From DASUCS01 sp041166745 (GTDB lineage: Bacteria > Actinomycetota > Acidimicrobiia > Acidimicrobiales > JACDCH01): a stretch of 64,000 nt of DNA. The stretch spans positions 62,001-126,000 of the forward strand of contig JBEEGH010000011.1 of NCBI GenBank assembly GCA_041166745.1, read 5' to 3'. Positions 33,498 through 41,357 of this stretch are shown here, piece after piece. Within the stretch, counting starts at the first letter, position 1. Every line of letters begins with the position of its first letter. The notes beneath the pieces are model-generated. The model did not search any database, was not told where the DNA came from, and saw only the letters and a list, made by a program, of their open reading frames with translations. The position numbers and the translations under genes were made by a program.

Positions 33498-35111
33498 ATG
33501 ACGCGGCGGCAGTTGCTGCAGTGGGCGGGGCTCGTGGCGGCCACTCCGTTCTTGTCTGCGCTCGACGACACCACTCGGGCGTACGGGATGACGCGCGCGG
33601 CGGCCGCGGGGCCGATGCTGTCTCTCAACCTCGAGTTGGTCACGCTGACCGAGACGAGTGCGATCCTCACGTGGTTCACAGGCGATCCGAGCCAGCCCGA
33701 CTCGATGGGTCGGCTCAAGCCGGTACCGGCGGACACCGAGGTACTGCTCGGCACGGCGCAGTCCGGTCTGCAGCAGGCCTTCTTCGACGACACGCCGACC
33801 CCGTACCACTACGTCGAGCTCACCGATCTCGACCCCGGTCAGACGTACTTCTACGTCGCGCAGTCCGGCGGCGTGCCGGCGACGTCGTCAGTCAACGCGT
33901 TCGGCAACGGCGTCGGTAGCTCGACCCTCGACATCACATCGACGGGTCCCTTCACGTTCACCACCCCACAGCCGCCGCCAGGCACCTTTCTGTTCGCGGT
34001 GGCGCTCTGCAACGACCTCCACTTCGGCGAGACCGTCGCCGGGCTGGCGACCAGCCAGGGTGGCGGCATCCCGCCCGGGATCCAGCAGGTGCCCGGCCAG
34101 CCGCCATACGCAGAAGTGATGGCCGCGGCGCTCGCGGTCGAAGCGCGGCAGCGTGGTGCCGACCTGTTGGCTGCCGCAGGCGACATCACGAGCGAGGGCG
34201 CGCAGGACGACGTCGGTACCGCGAAGGCGTTCCTGGACGCGTTCGGCACGTACGGCGAGACGTATCTCGTCGCACGCGGCAACCACGACCGCCCGCACAC
34301 CGGAGCCGACGCGGGCGCGTGCTCAGCCGTGACCGGCCACGAGACCTACCACGACTGCTTCCGGGACGCGTTCTTCGCCGCGGGGCCGACGTGGTTCAGC
34401 GGCGAGGCGAACGGGCTGCGCATCATCGGCCTCGACACGTACGACAAGATCGGCAGCGGCGGCGACAACGGCGTCTTGAGCGATGAGCAATGGGCGTTCC
34501 TGCAGGCCGAGCTCGCACGTGCGAAGGATCAGCCGACGTTGGTGCTCGGGCACCACCCGGTGACGGTCGAGGCGTCGCTGACTTCCATTCCTCCGGTCAC
34601 GTTCGACATGGACCCGCAGCAGGCCGCCCGACTGCAAGCCCTGTACGCCGCGAGTCCGGGGGTGTTCCTTCACCATGCGGGGCACACGCATCGCAACAAG
34701 CGAACGCTGTCCACAACGGCGACCGGCGTGGTCTTCCAGGAGGTCGCGGCCGTCAAGGAGTATCCGGGAGGCTTTCATCTGCTGCGCGTGTTCACCGGTG
34801 GCTACGCGCTGAACTTCTACAAGTTCCGCGACGCACTCGCGCAGGAGTGGTCGGAGCGCAGCCGCCAGGAGTACGGAGGCCTGGCGCCGTTCTACGTGTT
34901 CGGCGGCGTCGCCGACCGCAATTCTGTCGTGGCGCGCGACTTCTCCGACTTACGTGCGGACGACGGCCAAGGTTTCGTAGCGCGCCCCGGTGAAGAGCTG
35001 GCGAACACGGGCGCAGCGAGCGACACCTCGACGATTGTCGGCGGGGCGGCTGTCGCGGCGGCGGTCGCCGCTCGAGCCTGGCTCAGGTCGAGCGCTGGCG
35101 CAGCACCTTGA
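33498..35111 (+). CDS. Tat-exported metallophosphoesterase
   Basis: About 537 residues. The N-terminus MTRRQLLQWAGLVAATPFLSAL is a twin-arginine signal. Residues about 40-160 form a fibronectin-type (purple acid phosphatase N-like) domain (HYVELTDLDPGQTYFY). The catalytic domain has ALCNDLHFGE, LLAAAGDITSEG, VARGNHDRPHTGAD, LVLGHHPV and HHAGHTHRNKR, the metallophosphoesterase set for two metal ions. The first motif has NDLHFG instead of DxHxG. The C-terminus ends in a hydrophobic Ala-rich segment, perhaps a membrane anchor. An ATG at 33480 is an alternative start. It should hydrolyse phosphoesters outside the cell. The tail overlaps the convergent peroxiredoxin gene by 29 nt. Confidence 0.88.
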   Translation: MTRRQLLQWAGLVAATPFLSALDDTTRAYGMTRAAAAGPMLSLNLELVTLTETSAILTWFTGDPSQPDSMGRLKPVPADTEVLLGTAQSGLQQAFFDDTPTPYHYVELTDLDPGQTYFYVAQSGGVPATSSVNAFGNGVGSSTLDITSTGPFTFTTPQPPPGTFLFAVALCNDLHFGETVAGLATSQGGGIPPGIQQVPGQPPYAEVMAAALAVEARQRGADLLAAAGDITSEGAQDDVGTAKAFLDAFGTYGETYLVARGNHDRPHTGADAGACSAVTGHETYHDCFRDAFFAAGPTWFSGEANGLRIIGLDTYDKIGSGGDNGVLSDEQWAFLQAELARAKDQPTLVLGHHPVTVEASLTSIPPVTFDMDPQQAARLQALYAASPGVFLHHAGHTHRNKRTLSTTATGVVFQEVAAVKEYPGGFHLLRVFTGGYALNFYKFRDALAQEWSERSRQEYGGLAPFYVFGGVADRNSVVARDFSDLRADDGQGFVARPGEELANTGAASDTSTIVGGAAVAAAVAARAWLRSSAGAAP

Positions 35112-35538
35112 GCGCCTTGTCGGCGTGGGTGTTCATGCTGATCTCGCTGTTGATGACGGCGAGAACCGTGCTGTCGGTGTCGATGACGAACGTCGACCGC
35201 TTGGTGGGGGAGATGCCGAACCCGCGCTTCACGCCGAATTGCTCGGCCACCGTGCGATCGGTGTCGGCCAGTAGGGGATAGTCGAAGCTGTGCTTGTCGG
35301 AGAACTGCTTCTGCTTCTCGACCGTGTCGGCGCTGATGCCGACCCGCTGGCCCCCGGCTTCCTTGAACTCCGCCGCTAGGTCTCGGAAGTGACAGCTCTC
35401 CTTGGTGCAGCCCAGCGTCATGGCGGCCGGATAGAAGAACAACACGACCGGACCATCGAGCAGGAACTCGCTCAATCTGCGGGTTGTGCCCGTCTCATCC
35501 GGTAGCTCGAAGTCCTTGACCTTGTCACCTGTTTGCAC
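35083..35538 (-). CDS. Peroxiredoxin, AhpC/TSA (PrxQ-like)
   Basis: A 151-residue thiol peroxidase. The peroxidatic Cys44 and likely resolving Cys49 lie in [10 protein letters not shown], the C-x4-C pattern of Prx[18 protein letters not shown] and [16 protein letters not shown] are standard core strands. The usual TPGC is TLGC here. GTG start, 6 nt from TAGGGT. It is divergent from the truncated haemoglobin gene; a shared promoter would link the two in an oxidative/nitrosative stress response. Confidence 0.93.
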   Translation of the reverse strand: MQTGDKVKDFELPDETGTTRRLSEFLLDGPVVLFFYPAAMTLGCTKESCHFRDLAAEFKEAGGQRVGISADTVEKQKQFSDKHSFDYPLLADTDRTVAEQFGVKRGFGISPTKRSTFVIDTDSTVLAVINSEISMNTHADKALKVLRQRST

Positions 35539-35544
35539 GGGGCG

Positions 35545-35554
35545 ACCCTAGTGT
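35545..35554. promoter_or_regulatory. Overlapping divergent -10 elements, peroxiredoxin / globin
   Basis: ACCCTAGTGT reads TAGGGT on the minus strand (35550-35545), 6 nt before the peroxiredoxin GTG. It reads TAGTGT on the plus strand (35549-35554), 7 nt before the globin GTG. The TA at 35549-35550 is shared. The two start codons are only 23 nt apart. Confidence 0.5.
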
Positions 35555-35561
35555 CGAAGAG

Positions 35562-35936
35562 GTGGAACAGGACATGTCGGTGTACGACGCGGTCGGCGGG
35601 ATGCCGTTCTTCGTCGCCTTGGTGGACCGGTTCTACGCGCAGGTCGCCCACGACATCATGTTGCGGCCGCTGTATCCCGACGACCTCGGCCCGCCGGCGG
35701 AACACCTCGCCTTGTTCCTCGCCCAGTATTGGGGCGGGCCCACGACGTACAGCGATGGTCGCGGTCATCCTCGCTTGCGGATGCGCCATGCACCATTTGC
35801 GATCGGACAGCGAGAGCGCGACCGGTGGTTGGTCGCGATGAACGCGGCGCTCGACGACACGGATCTGGAACCCGAGCTACGTCAGCGGTTCGACGACTAC
35901 TTCACGATGGCGGCCGACAGCCTCATCAACAGTTAG
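35562..35936 (+). CDS. glbO: Truncated haemoglobin, group II (trHbO-like)
   Basis: A 124-residue 2-on-2 globin. Group II features are [19 protein letters not shown] with the B10-type Tyr25, [20 protein letters not shown], and the proximal His76 in [11 protein letters not shown], followed by the G8 Trp in [11 protein letters not shown]. It binds O2 and may detoxify NO or assist respiration. The GTG start is chosen for the -10 spacing; an ATG at 35574 is also in frame. Confidence 0.92.
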   Translation: MEQDMSVYDAVGGMPFFVALVDRFYAQVAHDIMLRPLYPDDLGPPAEHLALFLAQYWGGPTTYSDGRGHPRLRMRHAPFAIGQRERDRWLVAMNAALDDTDLEPELRQRFDDYFTMAADSLINS

Positions 35937-35945
35937 GACAGCCCC

Positions 35946-35951
35946 TAGGGT
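35946..35951 (+). promoter_or_regulatory. -10 element (TAGGGT) of the VOC gene
   Basis: TAGGGT lies 6 nt before the ATG at 35958, just after the globin gene. No Shine-Dalgarno sequence. Confidence 0.4.
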
Positions 35952-35957
35952 GACGCG

Positions 35958-36359
35958 ATGAGCGTCAATCTGACCAAGGACTCGATCGATCTCGGCATCG
36001 TGACGAACGATCCCGCCGCATCCATCGCCTTCTACCGCGATGTGTTGGGGTTCGAGGATCTCGGAGAGTTCCCGATGCCCGGCGGCACGATGCAGCGACT
36101 GCAATGCGGCACGAGCACGATCAAGATCGTGTCGCTGAAGCGACCCCCGTCGGCGAGTGCTGCGCCTGGCGGCATCGGCGGCGCCACGGGTTACCGCTAT
36201 TGGACGATCTCCGTGTCCAATCTGGCGGAGATCGTCGCCGCGTGTGAGGCCGCCGGCGTGACGATCGCGATTCCGATTACCGAGCTCCGACCGGGCGTGA
36301 CCATCGCGATGGTCGAGGACCCCGACGGCAACTGGGTCGAGTTCCTCGGCGCGTCCTGA
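35958..36359 (+). CDS. VOC superfamily protein (glyoxalase/dioxygenase fold)
   Basis: A 133-residue vicinal-oxygen-chelate protein. LGIVTNDPAASIAFYRDVLGFEDLGEF is the first half of the fold. YWTISVSNLAEIVAACEAAGVTI and AMVEDPDGNWVEFLGAS are the second, with a Glu ligand near the C-terminus. Metal ligands and substrate cannot be fixed. The ATP-grasp gene begins 15 nt after its stop, so the two may be co-transcribed. Confidence 0.87.
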   Translation: MSVNLTKDSIDLGIVTNDPAASIAFYRDVLGFEDLGEFPMPGGTMQRLQCGTSTIKIVSLKRPPSASAAPGGIGGATGYRYWTISVSNLAEIVAACEAAGVTIAIPITELRPGVTIAMVEDPDGNWVEFLGAS

Positions 36360-36374
36360 GCAGACGAGGTCCGC

Positions 36375-37862
36375 ATGCCGGGTGAGTCGGTGGCAATGTC
36401 GTTCGACGCACTGCAGCGCGACCGGCTCCTCGACGGGTGGCGCGCGGATCTGCCTGGCTCCAATACACCGCATGTGTTGATCGCGCTGCCGTCCTATTCG
36501 CTCGACCGCAACGTTTATGAGCACTACGGCGACCGTCTTCCGCCGTTGGAGAATCGATATCTGTATGGCCTGCTACGGGCCCGCGAACCGACGACGCGGG
36601 TGATCTACCTGTCGTCGCTGCCGGTGCATCCGGAGATCCTGGAGGGTTATCTCGATCTCGTCGATCCGGCGTTACGCGCCTCGGTACTCGAACGCGGCCG
36701 CGTGGTGACACCCGACGATCTCTCGCGGCGCCCGCTCGCGGAGAAGCTCATGGACCGCGGCGACCTCATCGACATGATCCGCCTTTTCATCGGTGACGAA
36801 CCGTCGCTCATCGAAGCGTGGAACGTAACGGAAGCCGAAGCTGCGTTGGCGGTCGCGCTCGGCGCGCCGATTCACGGGACGCATCCTCGGCACCGGCAGG
36901 TGGCGTCGAAGAGCAATGGCCGGCGGCTGATGCGGGAGGCTGGCGTTCCGGTGCCGCAAGGAATCGAGGATGTTCGGTCGAGTCACGACGTCGTTCGAGC
37001 GATCGTTGCGATGCAGGCGGAACGGCCAGCTGTTCAGGCCGTCGTGATCAAGCTCGATGACAGCGTCGCTGGTGACGGCAACGTCGTCGTGGCGCTTTCC
37101 GAGTTGCCGCACGGGAGCGACGGCGTGGTGAGCGGCACGCGCGCCGCGGAGGCGGTCATCGATGCGCGGTTGCCCGACTGGTACAAGGCCGCGCTCGTCG
37201 ATGGCGGAGTGGTCGAGGAACGAATCGCGGGCGACGACTTTCGCAGTCCGAGCGCGCAGGCAACGATCACACCGGCCGGCGACGTGACGGTCCTGGCAAC
37301 CCACGAGCAGCGGCTCGGTGGGCCCGACGGCCAGGTGTACGAAGGGTGCTCGTTCCCGGCGGATCCTGCGTATGCGCCCTTGCTCGGCGCCTACGCGGAA
37401 AGGGTGGGACGACGACTGGCCGAGGTCGGTGCGGTCGGGCGCTTCGCGGTCGACTTCGTCACCTGCCGCGACCCCTCTGGTGCCTGGCAGGTGCACGGCC
37501 TCGAGATCAACCTGCGCAAGGGAGGCACAACGCATCCGTTCGGCGTGTGCCGGTTCCTGAGAGGTGGGGCGTACCAGACGGAATCGGGCGGCTTCGTGTC
37601 GGCCCGGGGCAAGACGACTCACTACGGAGCGACCGACAACCTCATCGACGACGCATGGATCGGTCGATCGCCCCACGACGTCCGTACGGCCATCGCTGCA
37701 GCTGGCTTGGGATTCGATCGCGCCACCGAGACCGGCATCGTCCCGCACCTGCTCGACTGTCTCCTCGTCGATGGCCGGATGGGCTACACCGCGATCGCCG
37801 ATGACCCGGCAGCCGTCGCCGATCTCGAGCAACGACTCTTCGAGACGCTCCGTACTTCATGA
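36375..37862 (+). CDS. ATP-grasp peptide ligase, PGM1-like (PreATP-grasp and PGM1_C domains)
   Basis: A 495-residue protein. Residues about 30-150 match the PreATP-grasp region (HVLIALPSYSLDRNVYEHYG, ENRYLYGLLRA). Residues about 170-390 form the ATP-grasp core (SKSNGRRLMREAGVPVPQG, VVIKLDDSVAGDGNVVV, VEERIAGDDFRSPSAQ, VHGLEINLRKGGTTHPF). The C-terminal domain (about 400-490: HYGATDNLIDDAWIG, GIVPHLLDCLLVDGRMGYTAIAD) matches PGM1_C. In the family, PGM1 of pheganomycin synthesis joins a nonproteinogenic N-terminal amino acid to a ribosomal peptide. No peptide precursor is obvious next to it. GAGG lies 5-8 nt before the ATG as a ribosome site. Function inferred, substrates unknown. Confidence 0.82.
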   Translation: MPGESVAMSFDALQRDRLLDGWRADLPGSNTPHVLIALPSYSLDRNVYEHYGDRLPPLENRYLYGLLRAREPTTRVIYLSSLPVHPEILEGYLDLVDPALRASVLERGRVVTPDDLSRRPLAEKLMDRGDLIDMIRLFIGDEPSLIEAWNVTEAEAALAVALGAPIHGTHPRHRQVASKSNGRRLMREAGVPVPQGIEDVRSSHDVVRAIVAMQAERPAVQAVVIKLDDSVAGDGNVVVALSELPHGSDGVVSGTRAAEAVIDARLPDWYKAALVDGGVVEERIAGDDFRSPSAQATITPAGDVTVLATHEQRLGGPDGQVYEGCSFPADPAYAPLLGAYAERVGRRLAEVGAVGRFAVDFVTCRDPSGAWQVHGLEINLRKGGTTHPFGVCRFLRGGAYQTESGGFVSARGKTTHYGATDNLIDDAWIGRSPHDVRTAIAAAGLGFDRATETGIVPHLLDCLLVDGRMGYTAIADDPAAVADLEQRLFETLRTS

Positions 37863-37924
37863 CCGAGCCGATGAGGAGCCGCATCAGCCTGCCAAGCTGA
37901 CCATCCTCGGAGAGGAGCGACCGG

Positions 37925-38716
37925 ATGAAGTTGCAGGACAGGGTGGTGCTCGTGACCGGCGCGTCACGTGGCATCGGGGCCGCGGTTGCGCGCTCCGTCG
38001 CGGCCAAAGGAGCGCGCGTCGGACTCATCGCACGAACGAGCGGCGATCTCGAGGAAGTGCTCACGCAGCTCGGTCATCGCGGCGCGGCCGCCACCGCCGA
38101 CGTCGGGGATCCTGCGGCGCTCGCCGCAGCGATCGCGACGCTCGAGGCCGAGCTCGGCCCGATCGACGTGCTCATCGCCAACGCCGGCATCGGCGCGTAC
38201 GGGCCGTTCGCCGACATCGAGGCGGAGGAGATGGAGCGGCTCGTGAAGGTCAACGTGCTCGGAACGATGTACACCATCAGAGGCGTGCTGCCAGGCATGA
38301 TCACCCGACGGCGAGGTCATATCGTCACGATCGGGTCGATCGCCGGTCGCATCGGCTCGCCGTTCGAAGCGGTGTACTCCGCGACCAAGTTCGCAGGAGT
38401 TGGTCTCACCGAGGCACTCGCCGTCGAAGTGGAGCCGTACGGCATCGGGGTGTCCGTCGTGAATCCCGGTCCGGTGGCGAGCAACTTCGGGGAAGCCCGA
38501 GGTCACCCCTACGACCGTGACCGACCGAAGCCGGTGTCACCGGAGAAGGTCGCTCACGCTGTTGTCGACGTGATCGAGCGCGACAAGGCCGAGGTCTATG
38601 TGCCCGGGTGGTTCCGTCCCGCGGTGGTCGTGCGTCATCTCGTGCCGCGCATGTTGCGGTGGGGCTCGCGACGCAGCTTCCGCGACGAGCTCGCGGTCGA
38701 CCAGGCGACTCGGTGA
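37925..38716 (+). CDS. Short-chain dehydrogenase/reductase
   Basis: A 263-residue classical SDR. The cofactor motif is VLVTGASRGIGAAVA (TGxxxGxG). NAG is at about 88-90 and the catalytic Ser, Tyr and Lys are in IVTIGSIAG and YSATKFA. An Arg after strand 2 (IARTSG) suggests NADP(H). The C-terminal segment (RPAVVVRHLVPRMLRW) is basic and hydrophobic and may associate with the membrane. GAGGAG about 8 nt before the ATG is one of the few clear ribosome sites in the window. The downstream gene overlaps as GTGA. Confidence 0.9.
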   Translation: MKLQDRVVLVTGASRGIGAAVARSVAAKGARVGLIARTSGDLEEVLTQLGHRGAAATADVGDPAALAAAIATLEAELGPIDVLIANAGIGAYGPFADIEAEEMERLVKVNVLGTMYTIRGVLPGMITRRRGHIVTIGSIAGRIGSPFEAVYSATKFAGVGLTEALAVEVEPYGIGVSVVNPGPVASNFGEARGHPYDRDRPKPVSPEKVAHAVVDVIERDKAEVYVPGWFRPAVVVRHLVPRMLRWGSRRSFRDELAVDQATR

Positions 38717-39462
38717 GCGCCGTGCCGAACGAATCCGGCCGGCGCCAGGTGGTCGTCCTTGCGCCGATGCCCCTCGAGATGGACGCCATCGTCACTGCCT
38801 TCGGCCTCAGCGCGACGAGTGACGCAAGCGGGGCGCCGTGGACGGGTCGCGTCGGCAACTCCGACGTGACCGCCATCCACATCGGCATGGGACCGCCGTT
38901 GACCCGTGCCGCGTTGGTGCGCGTGTTCGACGACACCAAGCCGGGCCACATTCGATTCGACCACGTCATGATCGCGGGCATCTGCGGCGGGCTCGATCCC
39001 GATCTCGAGGTCGGCACGATGATCAACCCCGAGCTCATCGTCGAGCACTCGAGCGGCGCGACCTATAGGCACCACCCTCCCGGCAATGCGCCTCAGGCGG
39101 GCAAGCTCATCACCACCGAGGGCGTGAGTCTCGACGTCGAGCAGAGCCTGCGATTCTTCGAGGACGGTTGCGTCGCGGTGGACATGGAATCGTCGGCGGT
39201 CGCCGAGGTGTGTGAGGCACACGGTTGTCCGTGGTCGGTCTACCGCTGCATCGGTGATCGGCACTTCGATGGTCTGCTCGACGAACGGATCATCGCGATG
39301 GCCAACCCCGATGGGTCGGGCGACTTCGCGGCCATGCAACGACTCATCGCGGCCGAGCCCGACCTCGGAGCGAAACTCGAGCGTCTCACGCACGACAGTG
39401 CGTTGGCGGCTCGCCTCGCGGCCGAAGCCGCGGTGCGCGGTTGCCTCGCACTCGATGACTAG
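38713..39462 (+). CDS. Nucleoside phosphorylase family protein (MTA/SAH nucleosidase-like)
   Basis: A 249-residue protein. VVVLAPMPLEMDAIVTAFG is the usual start of MTAN-type enzymes. HVMIAGICGGLDPDLEVGTM is the phosphate/ribose strand. AVDMESSAVAEVCEAHGCPW carries the Met and Glu that bind ribose, and YRCIGDRHFDG has the Asp of the active site. It probably hydrolyses or phosphorolyses a nucleoside. It resembles hopanoid-associated phosphorylases as much as MTAN, so the substrate is open. The GTG start overlaps the SDR stop; its TAG stop shares CTAG with the convergent hydrolase. Confidence 0.82.
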   Translation: MSAVPNESGRRQVVVLAPMPLEMDAIVTAFGLSATSDASGAPWTGRVGNSDVTAIHIGMGPPLTRAALVRVFDDTKPGHIRFDHVMIAGICGGLDPDLEVGTMINPELIVEHSSGATYRHHPPGNAPQAGKLITTEGVSLDVEQSLRFFEDGCVAVDMESSAVAEVCEAHGCPWSVYRCIGDRHFDGLLDERIIAMANPDGSGDFAAMQRLIAAEPDLGAKLERLTHDSALAARLAAEAAVRGCLALDD

Positions 39463-40286
39463 GGGACACGTCCTCCAGCGGTGCGGAGTCGCTCCACGAA
39501 CGCAACCACGTCGGCAGCAAAGCGCTGTGGGTCCTCCCATCGCGGCGTGTGGCCGATGCCGGCATAGGCGACCAGGGTTGCGCTCGAGAGGCGACTCAGC
39601 AGCTCCTCTTGCATGTCGCGTCCGACCAGACCATCGGCGTCCCCCCAGATCAACAGCGTCGGCGCCGTGATCCGTTCGAGCTCGATGAGGTCGTTGTAGC
39701 CCGCCAGTCCGGCGAACGTCTCCCGCCATACGTGCGCAGGTACCTTCAGGATCTCGGCCACGAGTTGGTCTTGCAGGTCTGGCGCGACCGCGTCGGAGGA
39801 CGTGTCGACGACAAACGATCGTGCGAACGCAGGATCGATCGGGTCAGCCAGGCTCGCTACGACCGTTTCGATGAAGGCGGCGAGTCGCGGGTCATCGTGA
39901 AGCGTGCTAGGCGATGCTTCGAGCACCAGGCCTGCGACGCGGTCGGGATGATCGATCGCCACGCGGCGGGCGACAAGGCACGAGCCCGAGTGCCCCACCA
40001 GGACCGCCCGATCGATGCCGAGTGCCTCGAGCAGGGGCGGTACGTCGGCGGCGAAGTCTTCCACTCGATAGCCGGCCGCGGGCTTGTCGGAGTCACCGTG
40101 TCCGCGCTGGGACACTGCGATGGTCCGGATTGACGGCGGTATCCGTTCGAGCGTGGGCTGGTACGACCGCCACGAGTCCGTGGGGCCGGGCAGGAGCACG
40201 AGTGTGAGCTCCGACGCGTCGCCCTGCTCCAGGTACGACAGCGTCAGTCCGCCGTCGATGGTGACACTCGACGCCTCTGCGGCCAT
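39459..40286 (-). CDS. Alpha/beta hydrolase
   Basis: A 275-residue alpha/beta hydrolase. The nucleophile Ser is in VGHSGSCLVA, the Asp in LIWGDADGLVG and the His in AGIGHTPRWEDP. LVLLPGPTDSWRSYQ is the oxyanion region. The short cap and the lack of Asp at the nucleophile point to an esterase, lipase or thioesterase role. The ATG at 40286 is supported by TACGCT 6 nt upstream; an in-frame GTG at 40310 is the alternative. The stop shares CTAG with the convergent gene. Confidence 0.87.
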   Translation of the reverse strand: MAAEASSVTIDGGLTLSYLEQGDASELTLVLLPGPTDSWRSYQPTLERIPPSIRTIAVSQRGHGDSDKPAAGYRVEDFAADVPPLLEALGIDRAVLVGHSGSCLVARRVAIDHPDRVAGLVLEASPSTLHDDPRLAAFIETVVASLADPIDPAFARSFVVDTSSDAVAPDLQDQLVAEILKVPAHVWRETFAGLAGYNDLIELERITAPTLLIWGDADGLVGRDMQEELLSRLSSATLVAYAGIGHTPRWEDPQRFAADVVAFVERLRTAGGRVP

Positions 40287-40292
40287 CCCCGG

Positions 40293-40298
40293 AGCGTA
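40293..40298 (-). promoter_or_regulatory. -10 element (TACGCT) of the hydrolase gene
   Basis: TACGCT on the minus strand lies 6 nt before the ATG at 40286. The divergent VOC gene has its own hexamer at 40318. Confidence 0.4.
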
Positions 40299-40317
40299 CG
40301 TGGGAGGCACGGCCGCC

Positions 40318-40323
40318 TACGGT
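40318..40323 (+). promoter_or_regulatory. -10 element (TACGGT) of the VOC gene
   Basis: TACGGT lies 6 nt before the ATG at 40330, with no Shine-Dalgarno sequence. Confidence 0.4.
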
Positions 40324-40329
40324 GGAACG

Positions 40330-40857
40330 ATGCCGCTCGAGCCAGGCGCGCGTTCGCCGCTGCCCGACAACGAGCCCCGCACGGGACAGATCGCATTCGT
40401 GGTCGATGAGTTGACTGGCGCGATCGATGATTGGATCAGGCTCGGAGTCGGACCGTGGAACGTCTGGACGTTCGACGAACACCTGTTGCGATCACGCACG
40501 TATGGGGACGCGCCAGGGACGTTCTCCGCTCGCGTCGCCCTGTGCTCGATCGGTCCGCTGACCTACGAGCTCGTCGAACCGTTACAGGGTCCTTCGATCT
40601 GGCACGGTTTCCTCGACCACGGGCGATCGCGGATGCACCACCTCGGCTACTACGTCGAAGACATCGACGAGGCGATCGCCGCCATGGCCGAGCAGGGTTT
40701 CCGCCCGGTGCAGTCGGGGGCTGGGTTCGGCGTCGACGGAGACGGGGCGTTCGCCTACTTCGACACGCTCGAGGCGTTCGGCTGCTACTTCGAGGCGATC
40801 GTCGGTCCGCGCGCTCTGCCTGATCCTGAACTGGTGGTCTCGCTGCCGTCGGACTGA
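40330..40857 (+). CDS. VOC family protein (methylmalonyl-CoA epimerase-like)
   Basis: A 175-residue VOC protein of the glyoxalase_4 type. TGQIAFVVDELTGAIDDWI starts the first repeat with a Gln in place of the usual metal His. YELVEPLQGPSIW holds a Glu ligand. MHHLGYYVEDIDEAIAAMAEQGF starts the second repeat with His, and FAYFDTLEAFGCYFEAI ends it with Glu. Such proteins include methylmalonyl-CoA epimerases and lactone- or bile-acid-related enzymes. The substrate cannot be named. Confidence 0.83.
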   Translation: MPLEPGARSPLPDNEPRTGQIAFVVDELTGAIDDWIRLGVGPWNVWTFDEHLLRSRTYGDAPGTFSARVALCSIGPLTYELVEPLQGPSIWHGFLDHGRSRMHHLGYYVEDIDEAIAAMAEQGFRPVQSGAGFGVDGDGAFAYFDTLEAFGCYFEAIVGPRALPDPELVVSLPSD

Positions 40858-40889
40858 TCGCTCGTCGACGGTCTTCACGCGCTTCGATC

Positions 40890-40895
40890 TAGCCT
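40890..40895 (+). promoter_or_regulatory. -10 element (TAGCCT) before bcp
   Basis: TAGCCT lies 6 nt before the ATG at 40902. It would start a run of bcp, tag, the sigma factor gene and ogt, which are packed with overlaps. Confidence 0.45.
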
Positions 40896-40901
40896 CGGCG
40901 C

Positions 40902-41357
40902 ATGCCACTCAAGCCTGGTGACAAGGCCCCCGCGTTCACGCTGCTCGACCAGGACAGCAACAAGGTCAAGCTGTCCGACTTCAAGGGCCGCAAAGTGCTC
41001 GTGTACTTCTACCCAAAGGCTGATACGCCCGGGTGCACGAAGCAGGCCTGTGGTTTGCGCGACGTGATGCCGAAGGTGGGCGACACCGTCGTCCTTGGCA
41101 TGAGCCCGGACAAGCCGACGAAGCAGAAGAAGTTCGATGAGAAGTACTCGCTCGGCTTTCCGTTGCTCGCCGATGAAGACCACGCCGTCGCCGAAGCGTT
41201 CGACGTGTGGACCGAGAAGTCGATGTACGGCAAGAAGTACATGGGCATCCTGCGGTCGGCGTTCCTCATCGACGAGAAGGGCAAGATCGCCGAGGCGTGG
41301 TACAAGATCAGCCCCCAGGACACCGCAACGAATCTCCTGAAGTCGCTTGCCGGGTAG
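40902..41357 (+). CDS. bcp: Thioredoxin-dependent thiol peroxidase (BCP/PrxQ)
   Basis: A 151-residue peroxiredoxin. The peroxidatic Cys45 and resolving Cys50 lie in ADTPGCTKQACGLRD, the classical BCP site. APAFTLLDQDSNKVKLSDFKG and RSAFLIDEKGKIAEAWYKI flank it. It reduces organic hydroperoxides. It is the first gene of an apparent unit with the alkylation-repair genes; its stop lies inside the start of tag. Confidence 0.94.
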   Translation: MPLKPGDKAPAFTLLDQDSNKVKLSDFKGRKVLVYFYPKADTPGCTKQACGLRDVMPKVGDTVVLGMSPDKPTKQKKFDEKYSLGFPLLADEDHAVAEAFDVWTEKSMYGKKYMGILRSAFLIDEKGKIAEAWYKISPQDTATNLLKSLAG

